The notes beneath the pieces were generated by a model, which worked only from the letters and a program-made list of their open reading frames with translations, had not been told where the DNA came from and made no database searches. Positions 43,354-52,808 of a DNA stretch of 64,000 nt are shown here, piece by piece. This stretch comes from Segatella maculosa DSM 19339 = JCM 15638. GTDB lineage: Bacteria; Bacteroidota; Bacteroidia; Bacteroidales; Bacteroidaceae. The DNA lies in assembly GCF_000382385.1 (NCBI RefSeq), contig NZ_KB908319.1, forward strand, positions 310,001-374,000. Direction: 5' to 3'. The stretch's first letter is position 1, and each line of letters opens with the position of its first letter. A program made the translations under genes and the position numbers.

Positions 43354-45017
43354 CACGTAACCTACGAATATACCTGCTCTCGTCTGTCTTGATGGCCTGC
43401 AATCAGCTCTATTCTCAAGCACTTCTCGACCGTGCGAACCGCAGTTTGTCGCCAACCGAGACGCGTTTCCATGCCAACAACGCCGACTTCGCGCTGGCCG
43501 GAGCCAAGACTGCCTATGCAAACCCCGCATTCACGCGATGGAACAACGTAAATGACACCGCCACGCACAAGCGTTCGGCCATCGTTTACGCAGGATTGGC
43601 CGGTGCCGACAGCAAGGGAGACTTCATGCCCTATGAAGGCAGCGGCTCAACCGACTATCGTGCCGGGGCTTATGGCGAATATGACACGCCTAAAAGCGGC
43701 ACTTTGTCGGGTTGTATCCAGTATGCACAAGGCAAACATCGCCACATCGGGTGGAGTGCCATGCGGCTTCCGGAGTTTTATTTGCCTTATATCTCGACCG
43801 ATTCCTGCGGTGGAGACTTCAAATTCGACACTTATTTCGCCGAAGGAAACTATGCGTTCACACTCAACCAATGGACTTTGGGCATGAAAGCCTCCTTTTA
43901 CGGCGAGCAAGCTTACCGTCTGACCGACCCACGTGCGCTGAACAACACCACATGGTTGCGCTTCAATGCCGGCGTGGCCCGCCATTTGGGACACCATCTG
44001 CTGTTGCTTGATGCCGGATATGGCCGCAACAAGCAGCACGTGCGGCTGCGTTACTGGCGTCCGGGCCAGCAAGACAGGTTCTTCGTTTGCTATGGTTTCG
44101 GGCTATACGACACGCGTCAGAGTACGGTTTCATTCGGAAAGTCACGTATGTACTACGTCGATGAGTTCAATGCACGGCTACAATACCTGTCAACACAGGC
44201 CGGACCGTTGCACATACATGCGGCGCTGGGCTACGCTTTCGCCCATATGAAGACCGAAGAGAGCGATATCTATAACCTATATGAGTCGCGTAGCCACCGA
44301 TTGTCGCCACTCTTGCGCCTGACATACGCCTTTCGGGGCGACTGGCAATTGGAATTGGCTGCCACGGGCGACATCATGCTGCGCAAAGGCTATGAAAACA
44401 TCATCGAGGAATACCTGATTGACAGGGAAAATAACATTTATGACTTCCGAACCATCGACACTCGGCAGCACTATAGCTGCAATACGGGCCGGTTTTCGGG
44501 CGCATTGAAGGTGTCAAAACGGCTTACCCGGTTTGAAATCAGCCTGCAGGGAGGAGCCACGACGGAGCTTTTTGAGGAGAAATACAAGGCAAACAACCAC
44601 AAAATCAGGGTGCGCACGCTGACGCCCCACGTCAAATTGGGCATCGACCGACAGGGCATTCGGGACGACATTGGGCTAAGTCTGCTGTTTGCCCGGCAGC
44701 ATGTGGCCGACCATGTCTATGATGTGACGCTTCAGCGCGGGGGGATTGAGCGCCTCGACTTCCAACATGCCTTTGCTCCTTACGCTTTTCGGTGTGCCGA
44801 ACTCCATGAGATTGCGGTGGACATCACGTGGCTACACCGCCTGAAGAAAATGGATATAGGTTTGAATGCCAAGCTTTATCTGGCCGACGGTGACCGAAAA
44901 AGCGATGTTTCCTACAGTGGAACCATCGGCTTTCCCGCTACGGCTCCGATGCTAAAGCCCATGCCCGACAAGCATCAAGAGCGTTGGGCGGCCCTGACGG
45001 CATTCGTTTCGTTTTGA
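43350..45017 (+). CDS. DUF6850-type outer-membrane beta-barrel protein
   Basis: 555 residues, starting inside the receptor's stop (ATGA overlap), so translationally coupled. Signal peptide MTRNLRIYLLSSVLMACNQLYSQ. The rest is a barrel of many short strands (GAYGEYDTPKSGTLSGCIQY, FDTYFAEGNYAFTLNQWTLGM, LHIHAALGYAFAH) ending WAALTAFVSF. I recall it as DUF6850, found after DUF4876 and TonB receptor genes. Function unknown; last gene of the operon. Confidence 0.75.
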   Translation: MTRNLRIYLLSSVLMACNQLYSQALLDRANRSLSPTETRFHANNADFALAGAKTAYANPAFTRWNNVNDTATHKRSAIVYAGLAGADSKGDFMPYEGSGSTDYRAGAYGEYDTPKSGTLSGCIQYAQGKHRHIGWSAMRLPEFYLPYISTDSCGGDFKFDTYFAEGNYAFTLNQWTLGMKASFYGEQAYRLTDPRALNNTTWLRFNAGVARHLGHHLLLLDAGYGRNKQHVRLRYWRPGQQDRFFVCYGFGLYDTRQSTVSFGKSRMYYVDEFNARLQYLSTQAGPLHIHAALGYAFAHMKTEESDIYNLYESRSHRLSPLLRLTYAFRGDWQLELAATGDIMLRKGYENIIEEYLIDRENNIYDFRTIDTRQHYSCNTGRFSGALKVSKRLTRFEISLQGGATTELFEEKYKANNHKIRVRTLTPHVKLGIDRQGIRDDIGLSLLFARQHVADHVYDVTLQRGGIERLDFQHAFAPYAFRCAELHEIAVDITWLHRLKKMDIGLNAKLYLADGDRKSDVSYSGTIGFPATAPMLKPMPDKHQERWAALTAFVSF

Positions 45018-45129
45018 TTGCACCTTGCGCAAGGCCCCGCTTCTTCGTGGTATGGCGACGTATGATGGGCCACTTGCATGGCGCTTTCCATGCGGTGGTT
45101 TGTGGCTTCGCCCATTTCGCTTTTCAATC

Positions 45130-45217
45130 TCAGCTATATTGTGCGGTAAAGTCAGCCATATTGCCGCGCAATAGGGCTGAGATTGCATGGTAAAATGGGT
45201 GAGATTGAAACACAAGG
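45130..45217. repeat. Four-unit 22-bp array
   Basis: Units start at 45130, 45152, 45174 and 45196; the first two are in the TCAGCCATATTG form and the last two in the GGGCTGAGATTG form. The tail and TTGATTATCAA (about 45226) are nearly identical to those at 38.5 kb. Confidence 0.9.
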
Positions 45218-45264
45218 TGTAAGCCGTTGATTATCAATGTGGCCGATGCCTCGGTTCGTTTGAT

Positions 45265-45535
45265 TGCATGTAGGGACGCACGGCTCGTGCGTCCGCTCCA
45301 TCAACCATACTATTTGCTTTCAATTCTCACTGGGCGGACGCACGAACCGTGCGTCCCTACATGCCGCAAAGCAGGCAACTCGTTCACAAGGCAACTTGTT
45401 TACTCGTCAAACGCATTGGAGCGGACGCACGAACCGTGCGTCCCTACATGCCGCAAAGCAAGCAACTCGTTCACAAGGCAACTTATTTACTCGTCAAACG
45501 CATTGGAACGGACGCACGAACCGTGCGTCCCTACA
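45265..45535. repeat. REP-like palindromes with an 87-bp tandem repeat
   Basis: One forward palindrome (about 45267-45296), then three reverse ones at about 45333, 45420 and 45507, exactly 87 bases apart, separated by near-identical spacers (CAACTCGTTCACAAGGCAAC). A lone 22-bp-like unit follows near 45548. The rest of the gap to 45692 contains only a GCGACA/TGTCGC hairpin (about 45646-45660). Confidence 0.87.
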
Positions 45536-45692
45536 TCGCTTCTCCTACCATATTACCCGCTAAAATGATTGATTTTTCCGATAGACCGCTTGCGGACAAG
45601 AGACTCTCCTTGCGGTTTCGTCACGCAATCATGGGTGAATCACGCGACAACCTGTCGCACAACAGGCGGTTTTATACTTGCCCAAAGCCGGC

Positions 45693-46691
45693 CTATCGCG
45701 TGCCGTCGCGCTTCTTCCAATCGTCTTTCGTGTAGCTGTCCGGGTAGGTTGTCGGGCAAAGCACGCGGCCGCCACGCTCTCGGATATACGTATCCAGCTT
45801 GCGTTGGTCCTCATAAAGCACGATAATGCGGGCGCCATTGCGCAGGTGATTGTACTCGGTATTGCCGCCAGAAAAGCGACCATAGGCCAGAAGCACCTGA
45901 TAATACATCGTCGAATAGTCGTTGTCATGGTCGTGACCGCAGAAGACTCCCATCACATCCCCACCCTCTTTGAGGGCCGTAAACATGCCGCTATTGAGAC
46001 AAGGTGAGCAGTTTTTCTCCAGTCTTATGCCGTAAAGGGGCACTTGATTGCTGGTTACAGCCTGGTCATATTCGGGCAATGGGTAGTGCATAAACATCAA
46101 AGCAGGCAGCGGTTTGCCCCCGTTCTGCTTGGTAAATGCGGCAGACCAGTCGCGATAACGGCCGATTTGGTCGAACGAAAGCCATTGATAAAGCCCCACA
46201 TCTTCCATCTTACAGTAGGCATGCGTGTCCATACAATAAAGCACGGCGGCCGTCTTTGCACCGTCACCCGACTTGATCGGCACCGCATAGTCAAGGACAT
46301 TGCCATCGCGTTTTGGCTGCACACAGAAGCTATTTTGGGCTGCTTGGTCATACAATTTGCCCACAGCTATGCCCTGTTCCGGGTCATGATTGCCCAGAAG
46401 ATAGCAGAAAGGACGTTTCAAATCCGTTAAAACATTGAGGATTTGTTGCAGGCAGGCGTCGCCCGGTTTGGCGTAAATGACGTCGCCAGTGAGCACAATC
46501 AAGTCGGGATTTTCAGCCTTTACGACTTCATACATGCAATCGGTTGCCTGCTTAGATGCGGGATTTCCCAACTTATAATGCAGGTCGGTGAACTGCACAA
46601 TCTTGAATTTCCCGTCTTTGAAACGCAAATCCTGTGCCCGCATTCCCAGTACGACGCACAGCAAAATCAAACTGATTAAACTTTTTTTCAT
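45693..46691 (-). CDS. Secreted calcineurin-like metallophosphoesterase
   Basis: About 332 residues from ATG 46691 (MKKSLISLILLCVVLGMRAQ signal peptide); an ATG six bases upstream is also possible. The metallophosphatase motifs are in order: QFTDLHYK (DxH), LTGDVIY (GDxx), LLGNHDPE (GNHD), MFMHYPLPE and FCGHDHDNDY (GHxH). Two metal ions would be bound in the periplasm. Homologous to Bacteroidetes purple-acid-like phosphoesterases; the substrate is unknown. Monocistronic and divergent from the Crp-like gene. Confidence 0.88.
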   Translation of the reverse strand: MKKSLISLILLCVVLGMRAQDLRFKDGKFKIVQFTDLHYKLGNPASKQATDCMYEVVKAENPDLIVLTGDVIYAKPGDACLQQILNVLTDLKRPFCYLLGNHDPEQGIAVGKLYDQAAQNSFCVQPKRDGNVLDYAVPIKSGDGAKTAAVLYCMDTHAYCKMEDVGLYQWLSFDQIGRYRDWSAAFTKQNGGKPLPALMFMHYPLPEYDQAVTSNQVPLYGIRLEKNCSPCLNSGMFTALKEGGDVMGVFCGHDHDNDYSTMYYQVLLAYGRFSGGNTEYNHLRNGARIIVLYEDQRKLDTYIRERGGRVLCPTTYPDSYTKDDWKKRDGTR

Positions 46692-46767
46692 ATGCAAATA
46701 CTACTCATTTGTCGGTAAAGTTACTGCTTTTTTGCTTACGATGTACCTTTTATCACCTTTTTATTGC

Positions 46768-46775
46768 TAATTTTG
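46768..46775 (+). promoter_or_regulatory. -7 element of the Crp/Fnr-like gene
   Basis: TAATTTTG 30 bases before the start codon; the -33 region is not clear. Confidence 0.55.
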
Positions 46776-46804
46776 CACATCTACATTAAAAAGCAACCTA
46801 CAGG

Positions 46805-47476
46805 ATGATAAACGACCAAGTGATGCAGGCACTGCAGAAGTGTCCCCTATTTGCCGGCATGAACGAGCTCAGCATAGAATTGGCTTTGGGCAATGTTGCC
46901 TATCAAATCGTTGGCTATGACAAGCGAGATGTCTATGCTTTGGCGGGTATGCCCTGCCGGTTTGCCGACATTATCATCAGCGGAAGCCTCATCTGCCGCA
47001 TGGTTTCGCTCAGCGGAAAGCAAGTAGAAGTGAGCCGGTTGCGCCCGGGTAACCTCGTTGCCCCAGCCTTTATCTTTGCCAAAGACACTACGCTCCCCGT
47101 CAGTGTGGAGACAGATTCGAAGGTAAATATCCTGCGCATGACCCCCGAAACGCTGAAGACTCTGATCGATAAAGACGAAGATATCCGTATGAACTTTATC
47201 CATACGCTGTCGAACATTGATGTTTTCCTGACGCAAAAGATGAAGGTTTTGAGCCTGTTCACGGTCAGGGAGAAGGTTGCCTACCTGCTTTTAGAACGCG
47301 CAGGTGAGCAGAATTCCAACACCATTCACCTTGAAAGAAGTCGCCAAGAGATAGCCGACTCGTTCGGAATTCAGAAGTTTTCGCTCCTTAGAGTGCTCAG
47401 CGACTTTGAGAAAGAGGGCATTATAAGGGTCGATGGCAAGACGATTGAAATCCTCGACCGCAACAAATTGAAATGA
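46805..47476 (+). CDS. Crp/Fnr-family transcription regulator
   Basis: 223 residues. An N-terminal cyclic-nucleotide-binding-like beta-roll (about 15-125, DIIISGSLICRMVSLSGKQVEVSRL) is joined by a long dimer helix (IDVFLTQKMKVLSL) to a winged helix-turn-helix (about 170-215, SRQEIADSFGIQKFSLLRVLSDFEKEGII). No Fnr-type iron-sulfur cysteine set; residues for cAMP are not conserved enough to claim binding. Its stop overlaps the start of the RluA gene. Targets cannot be inferred from position. Confidence 0.88.
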   Translation: MINDQVMQALQKCPLFAGMNELSIELALGNVAYQIVGYDKRDVYALAGMPCRFADIIISGSLICRMVSLSGKQVEVSRLRPGNLVAPAFIFAKDTTLPVSVETDSKVNILRMTPETLKTLIDKDEDIRMNFIHTLSNIDVFLTQKMKVLSLFTVREKVAYLLLERAGEQNSNTIHLERSRQEIADSFGIQKFSLLRVLSDFEKEGIIRVDGKTIEILDRNKLK

Positions 47477-49038
47477 TATTCCACCCACTTCGCCTGCCCG
47501 TCACAGCCCTTCCGGCCCACATGAACAATCCGTTCTGCTACGAGCCCGATGTGTTTTGCCGCGCAGCCGTGGACGAAGTGAAACGCTGGATTACAGAGGC
47601 TCCGCTCGAATTCAAGGCCGAAGCTGACCAAGGCAAGATGTTCGGCGTGCTCATTGTCAGGCGGAAGCACGATATCGGCTTTGTGGCCGGCTACAGCGGA
47701 CAGCTGAACGGGCGCAGCAATTGGCCGGGATTCGTGCCTGCCGTCTTTGATTATCTGCAGCCCGACGGCTATTTCAAACGGCATGAGACAGCCATAACGG
47801 CACTCAACAAGCGTATCGAAGCATTGGAACAAAGCAAGGATTTAGCAACTGCACGCCGCGAATGGGAGGGCGCAACGCATGAGGCTGAAAGGCAACTTGC
47901 GGCATTCAAGATTGAAATCAAGCGCGAAAAGGAAGGTCGCCCCAAGGAGTTGACGCCCGAAATGATACGCCGTTCGCAGTTTCTGAAGGCCGAATTGCAT
48001 CGCATGAAGCAGCGTCTGGCCCTTCAAATTGCCGATAGAAAAACAGTAGTTGACAAGATGGAAGCCGAGATAATCACCCTGAAAGCGCAGCGACGGCAGC
48101 AGAGTGACGCCCTGCAACGCTGGTTGTTCGGTCACTTTGTCATGCTTGACAGCCACAGAACTCGAAAGGATTTACTTCGCATTTTCGCCCCTTTTACACC
48201 GCCGGCAGGCAGCGGTGAGTGTTGTGAACCCAAGCTGTTGCAATACGCTTTCAGCCAAGGTTGGCAGCCATTGCGCATGGCTATGTTCTGGTGGGGGGCG
48301 AGTCCGCGCGACGAAATACGCCATCATCTTCACTTCTATCCGGCCTGTAACGGTAAATGCAAGCCTATATTGAAATGGATGTTGAACGATATTGCCATCG
48401 AAGAGCACCCATTGGAGGCCGAAACAAAGCAGGAATTGGAATGGATTTACGAGGACAATGACATCGCCGTTGTGTGCAAACCGGCCGGAATGTTGAGCGT
48501 TCCGGGAAAGAACGGACGTGAAAGTGTGCTTTCACTTGTCCGCAAACGTCACCCCGAAGCCACGGGACCGGTTATCGTTCACCGCCTCGATATGGCGACA
48601 AGCGGGTTACTTGTTGTGGCACTCCGCATGGAATCGTACCTCAACCTGCAACGCCAATTCAAGGAACACAGCGTCGAAAAACGCTACATCGCACAACTTG
48701 AGCGACCCATTGAAGCAAACGAAGGACGAATAAGCTTGGCCTTGCGCCCTGACCCCTGCGACCGTCCGCGCCAAGTTGTCGATACTTTGCATGGCAAAAC
48801 GGCCGTGACTGTTTATCAACATGAGGGAAACGGCCGCATGATTCTCAGGCCGCTGACAGGCAGGACCCATCAACTGCGCGTGCATTGTGCCCACCCCGAC
48901 GGGCTGAACGACCCCATCAAGGGCGACGAACTCTATGGCACCAAGGCCGACCGCCTGTATCTTCACGCCGAAGCACTGTCGTTCACGCACCCAACGACGG
49001 GCAAACGAATGACTTTCGAGCGTGAGGCTGCGTTCTAA
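47473..49038 (+). CDS. RluA-family pseudouridine synthase with long N-terminal extension
   Basis: 521 residues. The C-terminal 210 residues are an RluA-type synthase: YEDNDIAVVCKPAGMLSVPGK, the catalytic-Asp motif VHRLDMATSGLL (Asp about 375), and TGRTHQLRVHCAHP. About 305 residues precede it, including a coiled coil at about 110-215 (ALNKRIEALEQSKDLATARREWEGA) between globular parts; this extension is seen in Bacteroidetes homologues but its role is unknown. Start codon overlaps the Crp-like stop. The rRNA or tRNA target is not evident. Confidence 0.9.
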   Translation: MIFHPLRLPVTALPAHMNNPFCYEPDVFCRAAVDEVKRWITEAPLEFKAEADQGKMFGVLIVRRKHDIGFVAGYSGQLNGRSNWPGFVPAVFDYLQPDGYFKRHETAITALNKRIEALEQSKDLATARREWEGATHEAERQLAAFKIEIKREKEGRPKELTPEMIRRSQFLKAELHRMKQRLALQIADRKTVVDKMEAEIITLKAQRRQQSDALQRWLFGHFVMLDSHRTRKDLLRIFAPFTPPAGSGECCEPKLLQYAFSQGWQPLRMAMFWWGASPRDEIRHHLHFYPACNGKCKPILKWMLNDIAIEEHPLEAETKQELEWIYEDNDIAVVCKPAGMLSVPGKNGRESVLSLVRKRHPEATGPVIVHRLDMATSGLLVVALRMESYLNLQRQFKEHSVEKRYIAQLERPIEANEGRISLALRPDPCDRPRQVVDTLHGKTAVTVYQHEGNGRMILRPLTGRTHQLRVHCAHPDGLNDPIKGDELYGTKADRLYLHAEALSFTHPTTGKRMTFEREAAF

Positions 49039-49181
49039 AGTGGCCGCGGCAGGCTTCGGCCACATATGTTACCGATGGGCAATGCGGCATCATTCTTGCT
49101 GCAATATCGATGAAAAAGAAAGAGAAAGACCATGCTGATGGTCGCTATCATATCTTCCATAACCAATTAAAAATAATAAGT

Positions 49182-49505
49182 ATGACTAAGTTTGAAAAAG
49201 GAAAAGTATTCAAGGCAACCGAAGTAATCGACTATACTGACGGTGGTGTGGTCAGTAAAGAGTTCATTCACAGCAATGCGGGCAGCGTTACTGTGTTCAG
49301 TTTTGACGCAGGTCAGGGGCTTTCGGAGCACACTGCGCCGTACGATGCACTGTTGCAAGTGATCGATGGCGTGATGGAATTGACCGTTGAAGACAAGGTT
49401 TTCGACATCAAGGCAGGTGAGTCTTTCGTCATTCCAAGCGGCGCCCGTCACTCTGTAAAGGCCAACGAGCGTTTCAAAATGGTGATTACGATGATCCGAG
49501 GATAA
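49182..49505 (+). CDS. Cupin-domain protein
   Basis: 107 residues from ATG 49182. A single small cupin barrel: motif 1 SFDAGQGLSEHTAPYDALLQVIDGVMEL and motif 2 AGESFVIPSGARHSVKANERF carry the His/Glu/His positions for one metal. No signal peptide. Function unknown. A GC-rich wobble hairpin (49516-49549) follows, before pflB. Confidence 0.85.
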   Translation: MTKFEKGKVFKATEVIDYTDGGVVSKEFIHSNAGSVTVFSFDAGQGLSEHTAPYDALLQVIDGVMELTVEDKVFDIKAGESFVIPSGARHSVKANERFKMVITMIRG

Positions 49506-49515
49506 CGGAACAAGG

Positions 49516-49549
49516 AGCGGGGGAATGACTTTCAGGTCGTTTTCCCGCT
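49516..49549 (+). terminator. Probable terminator after the cupin gene
   Basis: A 14-bp stem AGCGGGGGAATGAC / GTCGTTTTCCCGCT, fully paired if G-U wobbles are allowed, followed by ACCTTTAAA. Confidence 0.5.
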
Positions 49550-49596
49550 ACCTTTAAATGCAACAACAGCTATTTTTTAATCATAAATTTTACTGA

Positions 49597-51846
49597 ATGA
49601 TGAGAACAGAATGGAGAGGTTTCAAAGGAAACAAGTGGCAGACAGAAGTGAACCTGCGGGATTTCATTCAAAATAACTATACGGGCTACACCGGCGATGA
49701 GCATTTCTTGGCTCAACCTACGCGTGCCACGGAGATATTGTGGCAGAAATTGCGCGCACTTCAAAAGGAAGAGCGGGCCAAGGGCGGCGTGCTCGACATG
49801 GAGACTGAGGTGGTTTCGGGACTGACGGCATACGGACCGGGCTACATCGACCATGAGACGAAAGACTTGGAACGCGTAGTCGGCCTGCAAACCGACAAGC
49901 CATTGAAACGCGCTTTCATGCCTTATGGCGGTATTAAAATGGCCGAACAGGCTTGCACAACCTATGGTTATCAGCCGTCGGAGCAGCTGCATGACATCTT
50001 CACACGCTATGTCAAGACCCACAACGACGGCGTGTTTGATGCCTATACCAGCGAGATGAAGCGCGTGCGCCACAATCATATTCTGACCGGTTTGCCTGAT
50101 ACTTACGGCCGAGGACGCATCGTTGGCGACTACAGACGCGTGGCCTTGTATGGCGTCGACTATCTGATTGCCGAGAAAAAGCGCGACCTTGAGAACCTTG
50201 GCGACCGCGAAATGATTGACGAAGTCATTCGTTTGCGCGAGGAAGTGTCCATGCAAATCCGCGCACTCCAAGGCTTGAAGGAGATGGCTTCCATCTATGG
50301 TTTCGACATATCACAGCCGGCCAACGACGCGCGCGAAGCCGTTCAGTGGCTCTATTTCGGCTATCTTGGCGCAGTGAAGACGCAGAATGGCGCGGCAATG
50401 TCGGTGGGGCGCATCTCAACCTTCCTCGACATCTACTTCGAACGCGACTTCAAGGAAGGCAAACTGACCGAGGAGGAGGCGCAAGAGCTTATCGATCATC
50501 TCGTGATGAAGTTCAGAATGGTGAAGTTCGCACGCATTCCGTCCTACAACCAGCTGTTCTCCGGCGACCCGGTTTGGGCTACGCTCGAAGTTGCTGGCAT
50601 GGGGCAAGACGGCCGTTCGATGGTGACGAAGAACGACTTCCGCTTCCTTCACACGCTTGAAAACATGGGACCGTCGCCCGAACCCAACCTCACGGTGCTC
50701 TATTGCAGCCGACTTCCCGAGGCATTTCGCCATTACGCCGCAAAGATTTCGGTTACGACAAGCTCCATACAGTATGAAAATGACGATGTGATGCGACCGA
50801 TTTGGGGAGACGACTATTCGATATGTTGTTGCGTGAGTGCGACGCAAACAGGAAAGGAAATGCAGTTCTTCGGCGCGCGGGCGAACCTCGCAAAGGCCCT
50901 TCTTTATGCCATTAATGGTGGTGTCGACGGCCGCACACGCGAGCAGGTCGGTCCGGCTTACCGTCCGATTACGGCCGACGTGCTCACCTACGACGAATTC
51001 ATGCCGCGTTTCGACGCCATGCTCGAGTGGCTGGCCGGCACCTACGTGAAGACGCTCAACCTCATCCATTACATGCACGACAAGTACTTCTACGAGGCAG
51101 CAGAAATGGCACTTATCGACACCCACGTGCGCCGGACGTTCGCAACGGGCATCGCAGGCTTCAGTCACGTCGTGGATTCCATCAGCGCCATCAAGTATGC
51201 GAAGGTACACATCGTGCGAGACGAGACAGGATTCGCCAAGGACTATAAAACCGAAGGCGATTTCCCCCGCTACGGCAACGACGACGAGCGCGCCGACGCG
51301 ATTGCCGTCTGGCTGCTTAAGGCCTTCATGAACAAGATACGAAAATACCACACTTACCGCAATTCGGAGCCCACGACCAGTATCCTGACCATCACGTCAA
51401 ACGTTGTCTACGGAAAATACACCGGAAACATGCCCGACGGACGCAGGGCCGAAACACCGCTCGCGCCCGGAGCCAACCCATCGTATGGCGCCGAGCAGAA
51501 CGGACTGCTGGCCTCCCTCAACTCCGTGGCCAAGCTTCCCTACGAGTATGCGCTCGACGGCATCTCTAACACGCAAACCATCTCGCCCGGAGCCTTAGGA
51601 AACGACGACGAGCAACGTTCGCGCACGCTTGTCGGCGTCATGGACGGCTATTTCGACCAAGGCGCACACCACCTGAACGTAAACGTCTTCGGCGTCGAAA
51701 AATTGAAAGACGCCATGGAGCACCCAGAGAAAGAGGCCTACCAGAGCTTCACCATACGCGTCAGCGGCTACGCCGTTAAGTTCATCGACCTGACCCGAGA
51801 ACAGCAACTCGACGTGATTGCCCGTCAGGCACACGGAAGATTATAA
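49597..51846 (+). CDS. pflB: Formate C-acetyltransferase (pyruvate formate-lyase)
   Basis: Splits pyruvate to acetyl-CoA and formate under anaerobic conditions. 749 residues. The catalytic cysteine pair is in [12 protein letters not shown] (about residues 409-411), and the glycyl-radical site RVSGYAVKF lies about 20 residues from the C-terminus. Start [14 protein letters not shown] with [15 protein letters not shown] is canonical. Its activase gene follows after a GC-rich repeat. Marks a fermentative, anaerobic lifestyle. Confidence 0.98.
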   Translation: MMRTEWRGFKGNKWQTEVNLRDFIQNNYTGYTGDEHFLAQPTRATEILWQKLRALQKEERAKGGVLDMETEVVSGLTAYGPGYIDHETKDLERVVGLQTDKPLKRAFMPYGGIKMAEQACTTYGYQPSEQLHDIFTRYVKTHNDGVFDAYTSEMKRVRHNHILTGLPDTYGRGRIVGDYRRVALYGVDYLIAEKKRDLENLGDREMIDEVIRLREEVSMQIRALQGLKEMASIYGFDISQPANDAREAVQWLYFGYLGAVKTQNGAAMSVGRISTFLDIYFERDFKEGKLTEEEAQELIDHLVMKFRMVKFARIPSYNQLFSGDPVWATLEVAGMGQDGRSMVTKNDFRFLHTLENMGPSPEPNLTVLYCSRLPEAFRHYAAKISVTTSSIQYENDDVMRPIWGDDYSICCCVSATQTGKEMQFFGARANLAKALLYAINGGVDGRTREQVGPAYRPITADVLTYDEFMPRFDAMLEWLAGTYVKTLNLIHYMHDKYFYEAAEMALIDTHVRRTFATGIAGFSHVVDSISAIKYAKVHIVRDETGFAKDYKTEGDFPRYGNDDERADAIAVWLLKAFMNKIRKYHTYRNSEPTTSILTITSNVVYGKYTGNMPDGRRAETPLAPGANPSYGAEQNGLLASLNSVAKLPYEYALDGISNTQTISPGALGNDDEQRSRTLVGVMDGYFDQGAHHLNVNVFGVEKLKDAMEHPEKEAYQSFTIRVSGYAVKFIDLTREQQLDVIARQAHGRL

Positions 51847-51892
51847 GACACCCCGGACGGCTGCACAAAAGCACCGCCCGAACCCCACCCTC

Positions 51893-51928
51893 GCCCCCTG
51901 TCCTTCCCCCTCGGGAGAGCGACAGGGG
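51893..51928. repeat. GC-rich repeat between pflB and pflA
   Basis: CCTCGCCCCCTGTCC..GACAGGGGGCG forms a hairpin of the same general C-run/G-run type as at 53485. It could separate pflB and pflA expression. Confidence 0.6.
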
Positions 51929-51965
51929 GCGAAACATAAACCGCCGACAAAACATTCAGAAATTT

Positions 51966-52757
51966 ATGAACAACAACAACACACAGCACCCCGCCGCCAC
52001 GCACGACGCGCAGCAAAACACAGCCCGCGTCCATTCCATCGAAACATTCGGCTCCGTAGACGGACCGGGCATCCGCTTCGTCATCTTCCTGCAAGGCTGC
52101 CCCATGCGCTGCCAATTCTGCCACAATCCCGACACCTGGCCCATCGAAAGCACCAACGAAACCACAGCCGACGAGCTGCTCGACAAAGCCGAACGCTTTC
52201 GCGCCTATTGGGCCGGCACCGGAGGCATCACCGTCAGCGGCGGCGAAGCATTATTGCAGCTCGACTTCCTCATCGAACTCTTCGAGCATGCCCACGACCG
52301 CGGCATCAACACGTGCCTCGATACATCGGCCCAGCCCTTCACACGCAACGGCAGTTGGTTCAGAAAGTTCGAACGACTGATGCGCGCAACCGACACCGTG
52401 CTGCTCGACATCAAACACATTCGCGACAACGAGCACCGCCGACTAACCAAGTGGACCAACCGCAACATTCTCGACTGCGCCCACTATCTTTCCGAAATCG
52501 ACAAGCCCGTGTGGATACGCCACGTGCTTATCCCCGGGCTGACCGACAACGACACCTATCTGCGCGAACTTTCAGCCTTTCTGAAAACCCTCCACAACAT
52601 CGAGCGCATCGAAATCCTGCCCTACCACACGCTCGGCACCTATAAATACGAACAACTCCGAATAAAATATCCGCTCGCCGGCGTCATGCCCCCGTCGCAA
52701 GCACGCATCGACAACGCCAACCGCATCATGCGCTCCGTGCCGCTAAGAGAAAAGTAG
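51966..52757 (+). CDS. pflA: Pyruvate formate-lyase activating enzyme
   Basis: Radical SAM enzyme that installs the glycyl radical on PflB. 263 residues. SIETFGSVDGPGIRFVIFLQGC leads to the cluster motif CPMRCQFC (CX3CX2C, about residues 38-45), with HNPDTW, the SAM-binding GGEAL and LLDIKH further on. A 15-residue Asn/Ala/His-rich extension precedes the usual start. Codons end in C unusually often compared with the genes around it. Confidence 0.96.
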   Translation: MNNNNTQHPAATHDAQQNTARVHSIETFGSVDGPGIRFVIFLQGCPMRCQFCHNPDTWPIESTNETTADELLDKAERFRAYWAGTGGITVSGGEALLQLDFLIELFEHAHDRGINTCLDTSAQPFTRNGSWFRKFERLMRATDTVLLDIKHIRDNEHRRLTKWTNRNILDCAHYLSEIDKPVWIRHVLIPGLTDNDTYLRELSAFLKTLHNIERIEILPYHTLGTYKYEQLRIKYPLAGVMPPSQARIDNANRIMRSVPLREK

Positions 52758-52808
52758 AAATACACGCTACGCGCATTTCCACTCCGCGCGAAACACGCAC
52801 AACGTCAA

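Noticed and set aside
45227-45568. Plus-strand open frames across the 87-bp repeats
   Set aside because: Repeat-encoded; frames of the same RTHEPCVPT type.
51818-52645. Plus-strand frame of 275 codons rich in Arg and His over pflA
   Set aside because: Out-of-frame shadow of pflA caused by its C-rich third positions.
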